A DNA stretch of 64,000 nucleotides from Gorsachius magnificus (GCA_034008185.1 CM067081.1:30688806-30752805); one strand, 5' to 3'. Counted from the first letter of the stretch, positions 47,711-61,795 are shown. Numbers and translations are program-made. The notes: generated from the sequence alone by a model not told the origin.

Positions 47711-50700
47711 AGCCTCAGGACCAGGTCTTTGGAGGACAGCCTCCCCCAGCAGCTCCTGCTTGACTCGCGCGCAAACCCCCAAGGCCCACCTTCGTTGTGA
47801 ATTCAATGGCTGCATCCACCAAACACTTGTGTTTGGCACAGTAGGGAGGTTTAGAGGTGAGTTGTGGTATCCTCCCTCCAACCCCACTTACCAAATGTGG
47901 GTGCATTGAATTCAATTTCTCCAGTAATCCAGGAGATTCTCTATTCATGTCTGTATTTATCACTCTGCTGACTTTTTTTTTCTCCTGCATGGCTTTTTAG
48001 GAACAATTATATGTAATCTCCAAGACAAAGCTCTTGAATAGCAGAAGGCTGGCTATCACTTGTTTGAGGACTCCATTCAAAACACCAAGCAAATAATAAA
48101 TTTCTACCAGCAGTTGCATTTTTAGACCAATTGGTGTGCCAGCATTTAACCCACTTTCACTGTGACATGCCAATTTCATATCTGTATAATTAAGCTTTAT
48201 AATTAAGGAAACATTTGTTTTCTTAATCAAATTTTCATCATGTGCCAAGCTAAATGCCATACAGATTTCAAAGTACTTTACATCAAATACTATTAGCTGC
48301 TTTGAGTGTAATGATAATCTTGTTTTAAAAAGACATCGTTAGTTACATAAACATTTACTGAAGGGTTTTTACTATCATAATCTCTTTCACAGAGTTATTA
48401 GCAGAGTCTGACATCAACTTTAATTTCTCTAAGATGAGGGAAAATCAAATGGAAATGTACGTGATTGGTGTTCTCATCCTATACATGTCTTATAAATAAG
48501 ACTATATCTTTCCAGTCCTCTCAAACTTTTCTAGTGTTCAATGTCTACAGGAAAGACATTATTTATAGTCAAAGGAGTTTCTTGACTTGTTCTTTTCAAA
48601 CTTGTGGACAGAAGTTGTTCAAGCCTCTCATTTAACATACCTACTTTAGTAGCTGCTGTTTAAACATTTTCTTGAATTATTGTTGTAATGGAAAATACAT
48701 CATCACTACCGCGGATTATATATTTTCAGCTGTTTTTTTCAACCAACACAGAAAGCTCTTCTTGTCCTTAATTTGTATGATCTGTAGGTTCTGCGGGGCA
48801 AATACCTCTACTTACATTTCTCTTGCTTCCCTTATGAATTTATCACCATTCCTATCTTCTGATTTAGATTAATTTTTGTTGCCTCACTCTTTCTTCCAGT
48901 TGTTACATGTGGGTTTTTGTATAACAGAACAGCTTTCATTTAAGCTATGTTGTTTTGTTTTATAACAAGTATGGTTTTTTAGTAAAATGTTTTTAAACAG
49001 TTTACAATTATCATTCACATTTTTCTCTTTAAATTCTCCCAGTAGATTTTGCTTATAATTGTTTTCAGCTTTACAAATCTGCCCTTTTTAAAGAACCAAG
49101 AATGCATATTACTGTTTCATATTTTACTCTTTTTGCACACAAATATAATCAAGACACAATCTTTTGCACATAAGCAGACATTTGCTTCAGTTCTGTAATC
49201 AAGTTCTCTCTATCTGTCATAATTAGATCAGGTTTTTGCTGAACTTCAGTGCATTTGAAATGCTAACAGAAGAAATAAAAGCTCTGCTCAGTGGTTAGGG
49301 GAGGATGGACTCAAGGCTCTGCTCCACATTTGGCAGAGAGAAAGTTTGGACCCTTGTGGTCCTGGGTGAGCATACTAACCCCAGAATAATGACCCTTTGA
49401 ACTCACACTCCTAATAAATCTAGCCTTTGTTTTCCAATTTTATTCTGCCTTAAAAAATAGAGTTTTAAATGCTCCTAGATTGCAGTTAATTTTTGTGGTC
49501 AAAGTTGCATATTCATTCTCTTATTACTCACACCTAGAATGAGAAAAATATTCAGACTACCTCGAAAAGATGTTTTCATTAAGTCACAAAGCAAAAAAAA
49601 AATCCACTGTTCATATTTGTCTAATTATTACTAACCGCTTAATATTCTACTTGTGCAAATTATCTCATCCAACTTCAGTACTGTTGCATGAAACATACTC
49701 TCAGTTACCTAACACTGATGGGTCAGGAATGACTGAACTTGTTGGCCTCATGTCCTTGGAAGGCTTTGTTTTTTACTTGCTCGGGAGTCTGATTTTCTAC
49801 TAAGCTAAAGTATATTGTTCCCTTTTTTAAACTTCTTCTTCATTATGATTTTAATATCCTCCTGGCTATTCAAGCCAACCCTTCCATTAAGAAATTGTTT
49901 TCCTTTCCAGTGAGTAAAATATATCCAAACTTCACATGCTTCTCTTCTTGAGGAAGGTAGGCAAACATGTTCAAAACCATCCTTCTATCTTCAAAGATGG
50001 TCAGCTTGCAGCAGCCACCTATGTGTCACTTCCCTGCCACTCTCTTTAGGTTGTTAGGTTCAAGACCTCCCCAGTTTCTCTGAGTCTTTGAAGGTCTGTA
50101 CTTGCCTCTGCTATCCAGTGCCATCCTCTGCTGAACGTCCAGCACACTATTCATGTGGATACCCTCGTTCATACATGGTCCTCTCCCTTCGACTGGGCTA
50201 CATTCAGTCTTGACAGTGGGTCTCAGAGATTTTATTACATATGCCTGCCTGAATGACCATAGTTCTTACTCTCAGATGGATAACTTGCATTCGTCATCTG
50301 TGTTTTTGTCATTTCTGGCTTAGTCCTGCAGCACATGGGGCTACATTGCAATTTAATTGGAAGCAGGTTGTGTTGCAAAAGGCAATCCCACACCTGGTAT
50401 GCGCATCTCTGCTCTGGGACCCAGGTCAGCTACTTTTGAGTGGTCTGACTGATTTGAATATGATGGTTTGGGCCTAGGAAGCCCAGAGCCTCCAGGGAAG
50501 ATCCTTCCTAAGACAAATACTCAGTGATGCATCTCTCAGAGATGCAAGCATTAGAAGCACTGATGACTGGATTATGTTACCTTCAATATAACAGAGAAGG
50601 TATAGCCAGCAAGATACTCCCCAAAAAGCTTCCTAGACTTCATAAATCCCTTCCTGCAGTCTGACACCATCTGTATTTATTGACTTTTAGGACATGCTAC

Positions 50701-53700
50701 AAGACCCATGTGTTGGAGCAGCTCTTTGAGGAGCCTTAAGAGGACTGGTTGATGAATGGAGGTCCAGTGTTTATTTACTTCAGTTTGGTAGAAGCAGTGA
50801 GTCAATTATCTTGCATTTTGGTTTTGCAGTTGTAAGTTGGCAGAGTGCTTAGAGCCTATGTAGAAACATATTTTATTTATTTTAAATATCTGAAAAAAAT
50901 TTTGAATAAATAAAACGATGCAGTTGGTGTAAGATTTATGATGTCCTGAATTTTCCATGATTTTAAGTGGTTGGGTTTGTACATGACGTGTTAGTCAAGT
51001 ATGCAGTCCATTACCAGTCTTGTCTGGCTTTTGAAACAAAAGGTCTTTTGTTGTGGTGAATCATAGAGAAAGCTTTGCAGGTCCTATTTTTATGATGACA
51101 CTTACAAGCAAGAATCCCCACAAAGTCCCATCACCCTTCCTGGAGAGGAAGGGTTAGGATTCATATAGCAGATACACTGCTGTCTGTCAGTCCCAGAAAG
51201 CCCAACACCGGAAAAAAAAATTGCTGAATAACTTCACAGTTTTTGCCATCATTTTCCGCATAAGGTATCCAATGCATCTGCATCATTCAGCAACGAACAG
51301 AGAGAACCATAAAGTCTCTCAGCACCATTCACCCAGTTACATGCCCCATTAATTTTCCAATCAGATTAATTAACAACAAACTGATTGCCTCCCAAACCAA
51401 GCTCAGAACTGACAACTCTCTTTGTCATGGTAATGTTGACAGTAGATTTATGAAAAATACTCTTATTTAATAAAATAAACCAAATGGGTGCTACAACACA
51501 TCATTTACGGATGTTGTACAGTCCCGTGAATATTAACATCCTCAAAGCAGATACTCACTTTAGCCAACTCCTCGCTTAAGTGTCCCAATAAAATATATCC
51601 TGAAGCTACTGGAACCCTTTCCACTGGCTTCAGTGGACATTGGAGTAGCCTCTAAAAAGCTTTCAAGGCTCAACAGATGAGCTTTTAGAGGCTTTTCTGA
51701 CTGTTAGGACAAGCTTTCCTTAAAATAAATTTTGATGTCAGGAAGGCTCCCTAACACTTTACCAACAGGGCCATGAAATGTTTGGCAGATCACAAATCCT
51801 TCCATACCAAACAGAAACCTCCTGATACACTGGAAAGCCATAGCTAGGTCTAGGAAATTCTTATGTAAATCAATTTAAGGTAAATATGGAAATTAACAGA
51901 TTAGAAAAGAAATGTGTTGGGTGAATTATTAACTGAGGTAATCCAGGCCTCCTTACCCATGTGCCACCATATGCTCTACGTTCTTCCTTAAGCTTATCCT
52001 AATGTGTTTTCCTTAAGGCTCTTTTCCACTTCCTTAGTTCATGAAATAAAATAACATTAGCTCGTCTCAGTGTTAACAGATGTTGTGAGGAATTATTTTA
52101 AAGTCACTCGTATCCTGTATCTCTCCGTATCTTTTAGCTCAATTGCAGCAAATTTTAGGAGGTTTTGTCCAGGAAAAAAAATAAAATCAAACTATAGAGA
52201 TTTACACCACACCCTCACTATCATTAAATAAACCCAGCATCAAGTTAAATCACTGCAGTCAAAGTATTTTTATGCATTTTAGAAGTCTTCTCGCATCCCC
52301 AGTTCTCCCTTGAGCTGGCAGAGATCCATTTTGGGACACAGCTGTACACTAAAGTGTACAGCTCTGATTTGGAAAATCAGAGAAGGGTGAAAACTCAGGG
52401 CAGAGAGAGGCCATTGCATTCACCAGTCCCTGCCTTACAGACAAAATAGCAAATCTGAAGTTTCAGGAGCAGAGCAAGAGGCTCTGGCAGTTGCTGATTA
52501 ATTATTGTAATTCTTCACTGCTTTTCAGTGGTATCCCTGCCTAAATACAACCTTCCTAGAAGAGAAATTGCAAACTTAGTCCAGTGGAGAAGGGAAGGAA
52601 TGTGTAATGGAGAAGTTTTAAAAGTGCACTTCCAGTAAATTCAGGCGAGCACCCAAAATTTTGGCTATCTACCTGAAGCCAACTTGACAACAGCAACACT
52701 AAGGAGCTTCCTTGCCACGTAAGGACCCAAAGTTCAATGAAGATGGTGGAAAAAAAATCACATGTACTTCAACAGGCTGCTCTTCAGACCCTTGCCATTT
52801 CAGAAAGAGCTGGAAGATACTTTCCGGGAACACTTGGTTTGAAGTTTTCAATGCCTTTGTTTTTTTTTAAATCCCAGTGATATAAATATAACCCGTGCAT
52901 CATGAAACTCTCGGTTTCTCCTTTGCGAGCTCATCTACAGGGATTATGAAGTGGCCTGAGCAGCCAGTGTGTGAGACACGTGCTTCAGCAGGCTGGCCCT
53001 GGAGCGAGGACTTGGCAGGGACACAGTACCATTGCCACCAGGCTGCTAACATCAGGCTTCTCTGGGGTGGAAGCCAGGGTGGGAAGGAGTAGGCGCTACT
53101 GTGAACCCTGTTACACCCAGCCCCTGTTTGGGGCATTGGGGATTGTGCACAGGTCCTTCTGTTTTGACGTAGCTTTTCTGTCTCAATGGATTTGAAATAA
53201 CAGAGCTGGGATTTTGTCTCAAAGATCCACAGTTTTCAGTGGAAAGGTCTCAAATTCAGCCTTCATGGTCATAAGGGAAGGACAGAAGCACCCCATTTCT
53301 TGCTCATAAAGTTGTCTGTCTGTGCTGTGTTAAATTTACAAAGGCATACGTGATCCTGCAATCACAGAAATGCTTAATGGAAAATGAGTTTACTTAACTA
53401 TTTTTATTGTTTGTTCTTGATTTGGGACTAATTCCATACAGCGGCTGGCACTCTCACATCTCATTATTTTCAGAGAAAGCCTGCACCGAAATAGGACTGG
53501 GTACTGATCATACTTTCCTCTGATTTAGACTCCCCACAATTCCTCTGACATGAACAGCAGGACTGAAACAGATTCATGTCAGGGCAGAATTTGGCCCACT
53601 GATGTCAGCCATTTGAATACACATACAATATGCTGTAAAACCAAGTATTTATGAAGACTGGGCCATGAATGTGAAGAGACAGGGCTGAATCATATCCTCA

Positions 53701-53976
53701 TCGCGAATGAGTGATGACACCCTTTTATCCAAACAAAAGAACTAATGTCTACTGGAAGGATAGCCTGGGGCAGTATTGCTTTAGGAGAACAAAGGCACTC
53801 GGTTTATTGTAGCATATGTGGTAAGAGTGCCAACAGATCAAGCAAAAAACACAGCTTAGCTAAAGAAGGACATTTAGATCTGCCCTGTGGATGGGACCAG
53901 GGGTCTGGCATTTACAGATTACACATTGGTTACTGAAATAGAAACCAGTGACAAAAGTTTGATAACAATAGCAAGA
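47711..53976. other. Non-coding DNA, AT- and T-rich, no gene seen
   Basis: 48270-49350 is notably T-rich on the plus strand and reads like degraded repeat, but no family could be assigned. 50100-53970 is ordinary single-copy DNA. No exon recognised. Confidence 0.45.
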
Positions 53977-53995
53977 GGGGGGGGGGGGAAAAAAA
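53977..53995. repeat. G12-A7 homopolymer junction
   Basis: Twelve G (53977-53988) are followed by seven A (53989-53995). The run is unstable and sequencing-error prone. One G run alone is weak evidence for a quadruplex. Confidence 0.9.
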
Positions 53996-54951
53996 GGAAC
54001 ATGAAATGTGCAGTTCTCACATGTGGTCACCGATGCAGAAACATGGTTCATGCTTGACTTAAAGGCCTGCAAGATAAGCAGGGAAGCAGTATCTGGTCTG
54101 ATGGCTGAGTGAGGAAGAGGGAGGCTTTAGTACTGCAAGACTATATTTCATTCTACATGATGAGGTCTTCAGCGGCACTTCAGCTGAAGAAAGATACAGC
54201 AGGAAGGAGCAGCCTTCAGGGCAATCTTTAGTTCAGAAGGAAATTTCTCAAAAAAAAAAAAAATATTTGTGATTTACATGTCTGTGAGCACCAAGTAGTC
54301 AGGGTTTTTCCTGAGAAACTCTTTCCCTCAGATGAAATGCAGTGACCTACGCCCCCCAGGCTGCATTGCTGGTCCCCCTGGTCTCTTCAGCTCCTATCAC
54401 TCTGCTTTGGCTCCAGCAGCCCCTGTGAGAGGACCAGCAGGAACAGAGCAGGCAGCTCTCCTGGGTGTGGGCTTCATCCTGCAAGCCCTGAAGGATGTCT
54501 TGTTTCTCTGGGTGCTGAAGAGCATCACAATATCACATCATTCTGGGGACATTTCGGTGTCCACCTCCACACAGGAATGCCACCAGCTCTAGGGCATGAG
54601 TCCTGACTCCAGGGCCTCCCTCTACCTCGCCAAGGAGAGTTTTCTGAAGATGTAGGCAAGACTTGCATACTTTTGGAGCAACACAGGCCATTTCTTTTGA
54701 CAGAAAGTTACACTGGGGTCCTGAAATGCTGAGCAGTCTGGCAGGCTGTTGGGTTTGCAAGCAGTCCCCAGCCATTTCGTGCCAGGCCATGTGACTGTGC
54801 ACTTATTCCTCATGAGCACTTGTTTGTGGGATGAGGGCCCCCAAATACACACCACGGGCACACAGCATTTGTATGATTTATACATATGTTTTATACCACG
54901 TATGGGATACATATATGTAATGTAGCCATGGCCCTGCCCTCCTCAGATGAC
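53996..54951. other. Non-coding DNA, no gene seen
   Basis: No supportable ORF or repeat apart from a 13-base A run near 54251. Confidence 0.5.
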
Positions 54952-55045
54952 AACATCGCAGTGCAAACATCATGGCATCACTGGTGCCAAAACACAAACA
55001 TCATAAAACAATCATCACGCTATTGGGGCCATAAACATCACAACA
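54952..55045. repeat. Decayed minisatellite with AAACATCA core
   Basis: AAACATCAT starts at 54965 and 54996, and AAACATCAC at 55033, giving spacings of 31 and 37. The sequence between them is also similar (CATCAC...GCCA...). A weak earlier copy starts at 54952. Confidence 0.5.
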
Positions 55046-55105
55046 TCAACCCAGGCCCTAACAGGCTTAATTCATTCATCTAGGCAGCAGTCCAGGAAAA
55101 ATGAC

Positions 55106-55132
55106 AAAAAAAAAAAAAAAAAAAAAAAAAAA
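55106..55132. repeat. 27-base poly-A run
   Basis: An uninterrupted A run follows ATGAC and precedes GGGAGAG. The sequence upstream does not look like a retrocopied gene or LINE, so I do not call it a retroposon tail. Confidence 0.95.
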
Positions 55133-56844
55133 GGGAGAGAAAAAAACCAAGGGTGGGTGGGTGGCACATGCAGGTGGGGAGTGTGGGCACCTAAACATCC
55201 CCTTTCCCTTGGGGTCCCCAGGAGGTATCTGCACTTTATTAAAACTGTCTCTTCTCATCCCAGATTCATGCATCTCAAATCAGGATAAACTCCTGTAACC
55301 ACATTAGTCAATCCAGACAGATTCGTCCATTACTTAATGCATTACTCAGATTTCAGTAACAGAAGGTATGTGATCTACAGTCAAGTTCTGTTATGCTTGG
55401 ATGAAAATAAAAACACTAAAAAAAGCTCTTGGTAACTGCACCTGTGAGACAAGATCCACTGATTTTGGGAATGATGGTTAAATGTTTTCTGGCAAGTAAT
55501 TAAAAAAATATGTGTCTCCATGTACATTAACAGCTTTGTTCTGACGATCATGTCGAAGGCCTAATTGACTAGCAACAAGCTATCTCTGTCAACAGTAAGC
55601 AAAGGGACTTTTTCCTCATCACTGTTTCAGCAACTAGGTTTGGTCCTGTGTAGCTATTCCTACAGCATAGAGAATTGTTAGGAAACCAAAACAGAGGAAA
55701 AAGAAACTGGTTGATGAAGTTAAAGCAATGAAATCATGCCCATCATACCATGGCCAAATTTGTTACTCTGGAGTTAAAAAAAAAGAAAAAAAGAAAAGAA
55801 AATCTAGAGTTAAAAAAAAAAGAAAGACAAAAGAAAATCTATAGCTGAGTGCTTTGATTTAATCTCAAACTTATCTATAAGAGTTCGTGTGGGCAGGAGC
55901 TTAATTTGGTTTTTTGCCAAAGGTTGCAAGTCATTTGGAAACAAAGAAAATGCATTTTAAAGGGTAACAAACCTCCACCATTCCTCATCCACTCCTGGTT
56001 TGTTGCCCAGTTGGGGCATTAGTTAATCCCTCGAGTCATCATCTGCGGTTCTCAGTAGCATGCTTGCTGGCTGCTCCCTGTGGCCACTTTGGCTGGAGAT
56101 ATCCCTGCTGGAGGATAAGGAACTGTTTACTGCTTTGTTGTTGCAGCTGAAGAAAGCTCCCTGACTTCTCATGCCATGTCACCAAGGACGGAGACGGATT
56201 CATGATGACATTTTTTCCAGCACTGCCATCCTGGTTCCTGTCCCTGGCTTCCCACTCCCTCCTCCTCCTCTGCAACCCATCAGGAAGGCAGCCCCCAGGT
56301 GCTCTGCGAGGGTGGAGGGAACAAGATGCCTTTGGGGAACGAGGTAAGGACTTCCAGGACTGGGGTAAGGACTTCCCCATGCAGGGCAGGAGGAGCTTCC
56401 CAGGTTCTCAGCACCTTAGCCCACCAGTGCAGCACTACTGTCCTCCAGGAGGCTTCTTGGAGAGAATCTGATAAAATCTAAATCAGAGCTAAAGGTCCTC
56501 TGAGTGTCACCAGCACTAAAATACTACTACTCCTCTTCACTGGCTTGGTACCTCCTCCGCTACCCCTGCCTGATCTAGCCTGTTCTGGTCCCTTTGAGGG
56601 GACCAAATGTTTTGCTTGCCCAAGGCTCAAGACAGCCCTTGGGGTTGGTCCACATTATTGATGTTCAGTACAGAGCAGATCAAAGAGCACATGGATTATA
56701 TCAGAGAAGATGATCAACACTGATAGTGAGAAGCGATCTTAAGGTGATCATTAAGCTTATACCAAATAAACACCCACACTGTGACCCCCAAGCACGGCAA
56801 AAGCTAAGAGATCTACCGGAGCTCAGCTCCATCATTGCTCATGG
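55133..56844. other. Non-coding DNA with a local 36-bp duplication
   Basis: 55768-55803 and 55804-55838 are near-identical A-rich units starting CTGGAGTTA and CTAGAGTTA. No gene recognised. The lower end may hold further, unrecognisable LINE sequence continuing from 56848. Confidence 0.55.
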
Positions 56845-56847
56845 CTA

Positions 56848-57560
56848 TCACCCTCTCTGGTGGTCCTGGCTGCTGACCTCCTGAGCAGGGGGCTTCACCA
56901 AACCATGCATTGCAGCCCACTGAAATTTTCTGTTGGGGTGACAGATGCCACTCAGACACAGTAAAGGGGACCCTTCGAGGCTGACTGTAAATGTCAGTGT
57001 AGACATACTGGGAGAGTGTTTGGGAGGAAAGCCAGGAGGTGAGTTTGTGGGACTTTGTATCTGCAGTCTTGTCGATGTGTGTGTTGAAATCTCCCAGGAT
57101 GACAAGTCAGGGTATTTCATCACCATTGTCAACAAGGTATCAGTGAACTCCTTTATGAACCCCTTAGTCTGTAGAGGTCTGTAAATGAGCATAAAACTCT
57201 ATGTTAGCTTTGGCTCAGGTTTCTATTGTCAGATGAATGAATTCAAACCTTGCTCTCAGCCTCCGTTAGAGCTGCCAAATCCCACCCAGAGGAGCTATCT
57301 GGGGCAGCAACTGCTTTATCAAACCTCTGTGCCCCTGCACTTAGCTGAACTATTTGCCAAGCGCTGTGGATGATCTCCTTGCTTTGTAGAAAAGACCATG
57401 CACATCCAGGGAGGTTCACAAACAGTACAGATGCTTTCTGACCCTGCTCACCAAGTGACAGGCAGACTCCCACCCTGGGGGGCAGTATATTCACTCATCA
57501 AGGGCTATCAAACACTCCCATGACTGTAATCAAATTGTGTGGGTTAGGGCTTCAACAGCT
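56848..57560 (-). pseudogene. Decayed LINE endonuclease domain (L2-like, not CR1)
   Basis: On the minus strand, the frame from 57192 begins MLIYRPLQTKGFIKEFTDTL and reaches KYPD. After a one-base frameshift it continues LVILGDFNTHIDK at 57106-57068. YRP(P)...F..EF followed by the GDFN motif is the APE-type endonuclease signature of non-LTR retrotransposons. The context (F.EF, GDFNTHID) is that of the L2/Jockey-like group; CR1 has GDFNHPD here. The region to 57560 is plausibly the N-terminal part of the same domain, and 56850-57000 its C-terminal part, both badly eroded with stops. No function is expected. The clade is inferred from motifs only and the ends are rough. Confidence 0.7.
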
Positions 57561-60500
57561 CACCTGCAGGAACATGGAAGTATTGGATTTTTCCCCCAGC
57601 GTGCACCTGGCTGCATGTTTTCTGACTGGTTGGTTTCTTCCTTACCTTGCTCTGATGTTTGGCCACAGCTGAAGACTCAGTGCTCAAGTGGGTCACAAGA
57701 CTGATGGCAAAAAATTGGTCTCTCTCTTTTTTTTTTTTTTTGGTGACGTGTGCCTTTTTCACATCTCCTGAGATAGCAGAAGTCACTCCAAATACAACTT
57801 TTAAAACTCCATTGTCAGCTAGGAGAAACCACTGTTCCCTGTAGCTGTGACAGAAATACTCTCAGAAGGACTGGGACCATTTGGGAGCAGTTTTCTGAGA
57901 CCCTTTCAGCCTGTATTCCCATCTTCCCTGGGCCTGCCCAAGGATGGTTTGGGTCCTACTCGGGTGACTGTGTGGGCCCCTAGATAATGAAGCCAATGGT
58001 AAGAACGTGAGTGTCAGCAGTATCCACAGCTCCACAGGTAATCAGACAACAAGGGGCACCTCTGGCTAAAGGAGCAAGAACAGCGACCATGCTGCTAAGC
58101 AAAGGAAAGTGCCCTATTTGCATGCTTATAACACATGGGTTGTATGTAAAAACAGCCGCTAGTTAGCAGCAGTGTGTTGCTGACATGTATGGGCAATATG
58201 AGGGCAAGTTTATTTCCAAGTCCCCTTTCTCCTCTTAGTCCCTCGCCTTTATCCAAGGATGAAGGTTATCTGAGGACTTATTTTCAGCAACAGATATTTT
58301 TAAAGGACTGGAGGTTATCTGAGGTTTAGCTTGAAAATAACAGTACTTTGGGGAGTTTGCAGCCCCACCTAGTATCCTTTAGTTGAAGATATGCCCACAT
58401 GCACAACTAGTCAATTCACTCTGGTAATGTAACAGTGTTGTTGAATTCCTCACTGATGCAATGGTTTCACTTGCTAACTTTTATAAATAACACTTTCTAA
58501 AAATCTCTGTTTACCCAGGACATCCTGGCTAACAGTGTTTTGGCACAGGTTACTCATTCCTTCATCATTTTGTAGCAAGGCCTCAGCAAAGAAAACCATA
58601 CAGACATGAAGCTGTCAGACCTTGCAAAACTCCACTCAAAACACGGAGTAAAATCTTCTTCAGTAGCACTCATTATCAAACCATGTTAAATTCCTTCTTC
58701 ACTTTCAACTCTGCCCTCCCAAAAGATTCAAGTTCACAGTCTCAGGTTTTGTCTTCGAGGCACCCAGTGGTCACAGACTCTGACATCCCAAAGTGTGCAA
58801 CAGACTCCCCAAAAGGCTAAGGGGCTTGATGAATCTCATTACCAGCAGCTCCATAAGTGAGTACACACTTGTTTGGTTCCTTTTTGCTTATGAAAATGCA
58901 AAGCAACATTGATGAAAGAAAACACAAGCTGGGAAAACTGTGAGCCCATCTGAGACTGTCACCATGCCTGCTGTTCTCCACGTCCCTGAGGAAAGGAGGA
59001 GGGAGCTGCATGGGACAGGGGTAGTCACCTTGTCCAACACCAGCTGGATGGGGCTGGGACGCCCTGGTGATGAAAGCGAGCTGTCCCCCAGGCAGGTTTT
59101 ACACCAGTGGTGTAAAAAACACACCCCATCCCAGGCCAAGGGGTGAGCTGGAAAGAGCTTCTCCTGCAAAGCTTCAGGCAGCCTCCAAAATGATAAAAAC
59201 AGCCACAAGCCTGTGTCCCATTACCTCCACATAAGCAAACATCAGCAACTTGCCCTTTCTACCAAAACCCATGTTTGCTTTTAATTGAGCTGCTGAAGAG
59301 AGGACACCGATGTGGCTAGAAATAGCATATTCAGAGGTCAAGAATTCAATCTGTTCTGGAGAGGCCTACTGCTGGTGCTCTTGGCAGGGCTCGTGCGGGG
59401 CTGCCGTCAGCCAGTCCCCGGGAAGCACTCTCGCTCGTGGAGCAAGAGTGGTGCAAGTGGCCAACATTCAGGCTTGGCTGCTGAACCAGAAAAAGGTTTT
59501 CAAAACTTCAGCTCAGATCAACCTAAATCATTTTCCCGAGGCACAAAGGGATGGGGAGGAACTGAAAAGTGCCCTTCACTTCTGTTTCACATCTCATTTT
59601 CATTTTCAGTTACTGGAATGAAAAGTAGAGGGAACAAAAGGCCAGGCAGGTCCTATACCTTCCTTATCCTGTAGACCAGCATTCAAGGAGTCCGGGACAT
59701 ATGTAATCTAAATTAACTTATTTTTCCCCTTCTTCTGAAGGAAGGGAATCCCCACTTCCCCCATCCATTTCACAAGAGTGTCTCAGAAAACTTCCTCAGG
59801 TCATTCTGGGCATGACCCGCCAGTCAAAGCCAGCTGGTCCCCAGGAGAGACCAATATAGTCTCTCTCCAGGGAATGTGATGGTGAATAGGCTCATTGGGG
59901 CTGGAGGTATGGGTTCAGAGCCACTCAGACAGAACTGCAAACCATACTTGGCTGCCTCACAATTTCAGCGCATGCCCTGTTGACTTTTTGATTGCGTGAG
60001 GGTGTTAGGACATCACCACAAGTTTCAGAACTGCCCCCTTGCACACACAGTTCTTCAAGCCCATGGGTTTGTGATTCACTCAAGAATGACTGCAATCACA
60101 TGAATGGAGTGTCTTGTTTCATCTTGCTTTTTTAAAAAGTTCAACTACAACTGGAAGGGCACAGTCCATCCCAAAGCCCAGGCTTTGGCCCAGTGCTCCA
60201 CATGCCTGAAATCTCATGATCATGTTTGTATAAGGCTGATTGAATTCTAGAAAGTCTGTGAGAGGTTAAGCCACGCTGTAGCCCAGCTCCACGGGGTGCT
60301 GAGCAGTATCGTCTAATCAGGAATAGCGTTTTGGGGTCATTGTGTATGATGCTGGGGTTGAGCAAACCCTTGCATTCCTCTCCAAAGGAGAGAAATAAAA
60401 GTGCTTGGAAGAAAAAAGCCTAGGAAGCAGTCTTTCTAAAAGCAAGAGGGGAAAAAAGCAATAAAGATAGTAAAGCATCCTACTGAAGGCACCAGTAAAG

Positions 60501-61632
60501 GAAAGGGCAACGTCTGCATTTTTCTTTAGCCCACAAAAAGATGAGTGCAAAAGGAGATTTCAATATGTGCTGGGAGGAAATTGTTCAACATCAAGACAGG
60601 GCAGAGGAATAGCCAGATTTCCCTTTGGAAAGGATGCCATGGAGCATTCATGGAGTTCAGTGTCCGACATCCCCACGCCCTGGGCAACAACGAGAAGAAG
60701 TCCTTGACCTTAACATTCATAGGGGCACAGAAATGGCTCACCTCAGTTACAAAAATGGACTGGGCTCCAGGGGATTCCCTGTCCCTCTGAGCAGTTTGTG
60801 CCCATCTGTGTTGGTACTGACAGCAATAGTTATCTCATCCAAGAGAAAATGAGCAGTGTTCGCAAAGAAAAGGCAGAACAATAGCAGACTTTGCCAAACC
60901 AGAGAGCCCACCAACAAGCTGGTGGTTATTTTTCAATAAGGGCTTGTTTTTACTAAAAGGTGGTAAAATGTGTGTCATTGTGAAGTGCCATACATGTACG
61001 TCACTTATAAACATTGGCACCCATGTGGCATATGACCTTTATTCCTGTGGCAATTTTGTTCAAGAGAAAAATATGTATCACTAACTCAGTATGTTTTCTT
61101 AGAGTGTAATGCTTATATTAGCATAACAGTGTCTTACAGCATCACCACAGTTAAGCTTGTGTCAGCATTTCCATTACAACAGGACTGTTTGGATGAAGCA
61201 GGATGTGTAAACGACTGGTTAGGGGCTGGGTTTCAGTCTTAATTTTGAAAGCATTTGCTTTTGTTAAATCAGAAGATGGCCAGGCTTCTTGGCCTCACAT
61301 TTGATCAATCATGACTTAAATCCTATTCTAGGCAGTGGTGGTTTTTGTGGATGGGGTTATAGCTATATTTTCATAACCAGGAAAAAAACCTTGCCAAATA
61401 ACATGATTTTAGCATGAGTTTTGCAGTATGCATTGCTATTCCTAAAGACCTAACTCCTGGCTTTTGCTAACTTCTGAGAAGCTCCTATTTAACTTTTGTT
61501 TATTTGTTTGTTGCTGTGTTAAAAAAAAAAAAAATTTCTGAGAGAAGCCAATACACACGAACTTTAAAGACTCTCATACCCCTGGTCAAACATAAGAACT
61601 GCCAAAATATTCATTTCAACAAATATTTTCAG
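57561..61632. other. Non-coding DNA, no gene seen
   Basis: A poly-T run lies at about 57728-57742 and a poly-A run near 61521-61534. ORFs up to 120 codons (59312-59674) have no recognisable family. No transposon recognised. Confidence 0.5.
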
Positions 61633-61795
61633 CCTATAACTTTTCATCATTATAGGTTGAATATATGTATTCAGCTTATATATATTATAAGGTATAGATA
61701 TATAAATATTGTATTTTTAATATACATTCAGGCTTACATATAAATACATATATTAAACTAATATTTTCAGCCTTATAACTCTCAAAGGTTATAGG
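61633..61795. repeat. Two related AT-rich hairpins
   Basis: CCTATAA...TTATAGG forms a hairpin at 61633-61656. CCTTATAAC...GTTATAGG forms a second at 61771-61795 with one bulged T. Both follow ATATTTTCAG, so they look like diverged copies. The 115 bases between are mostly TA-rich. Confidence 0.6.
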
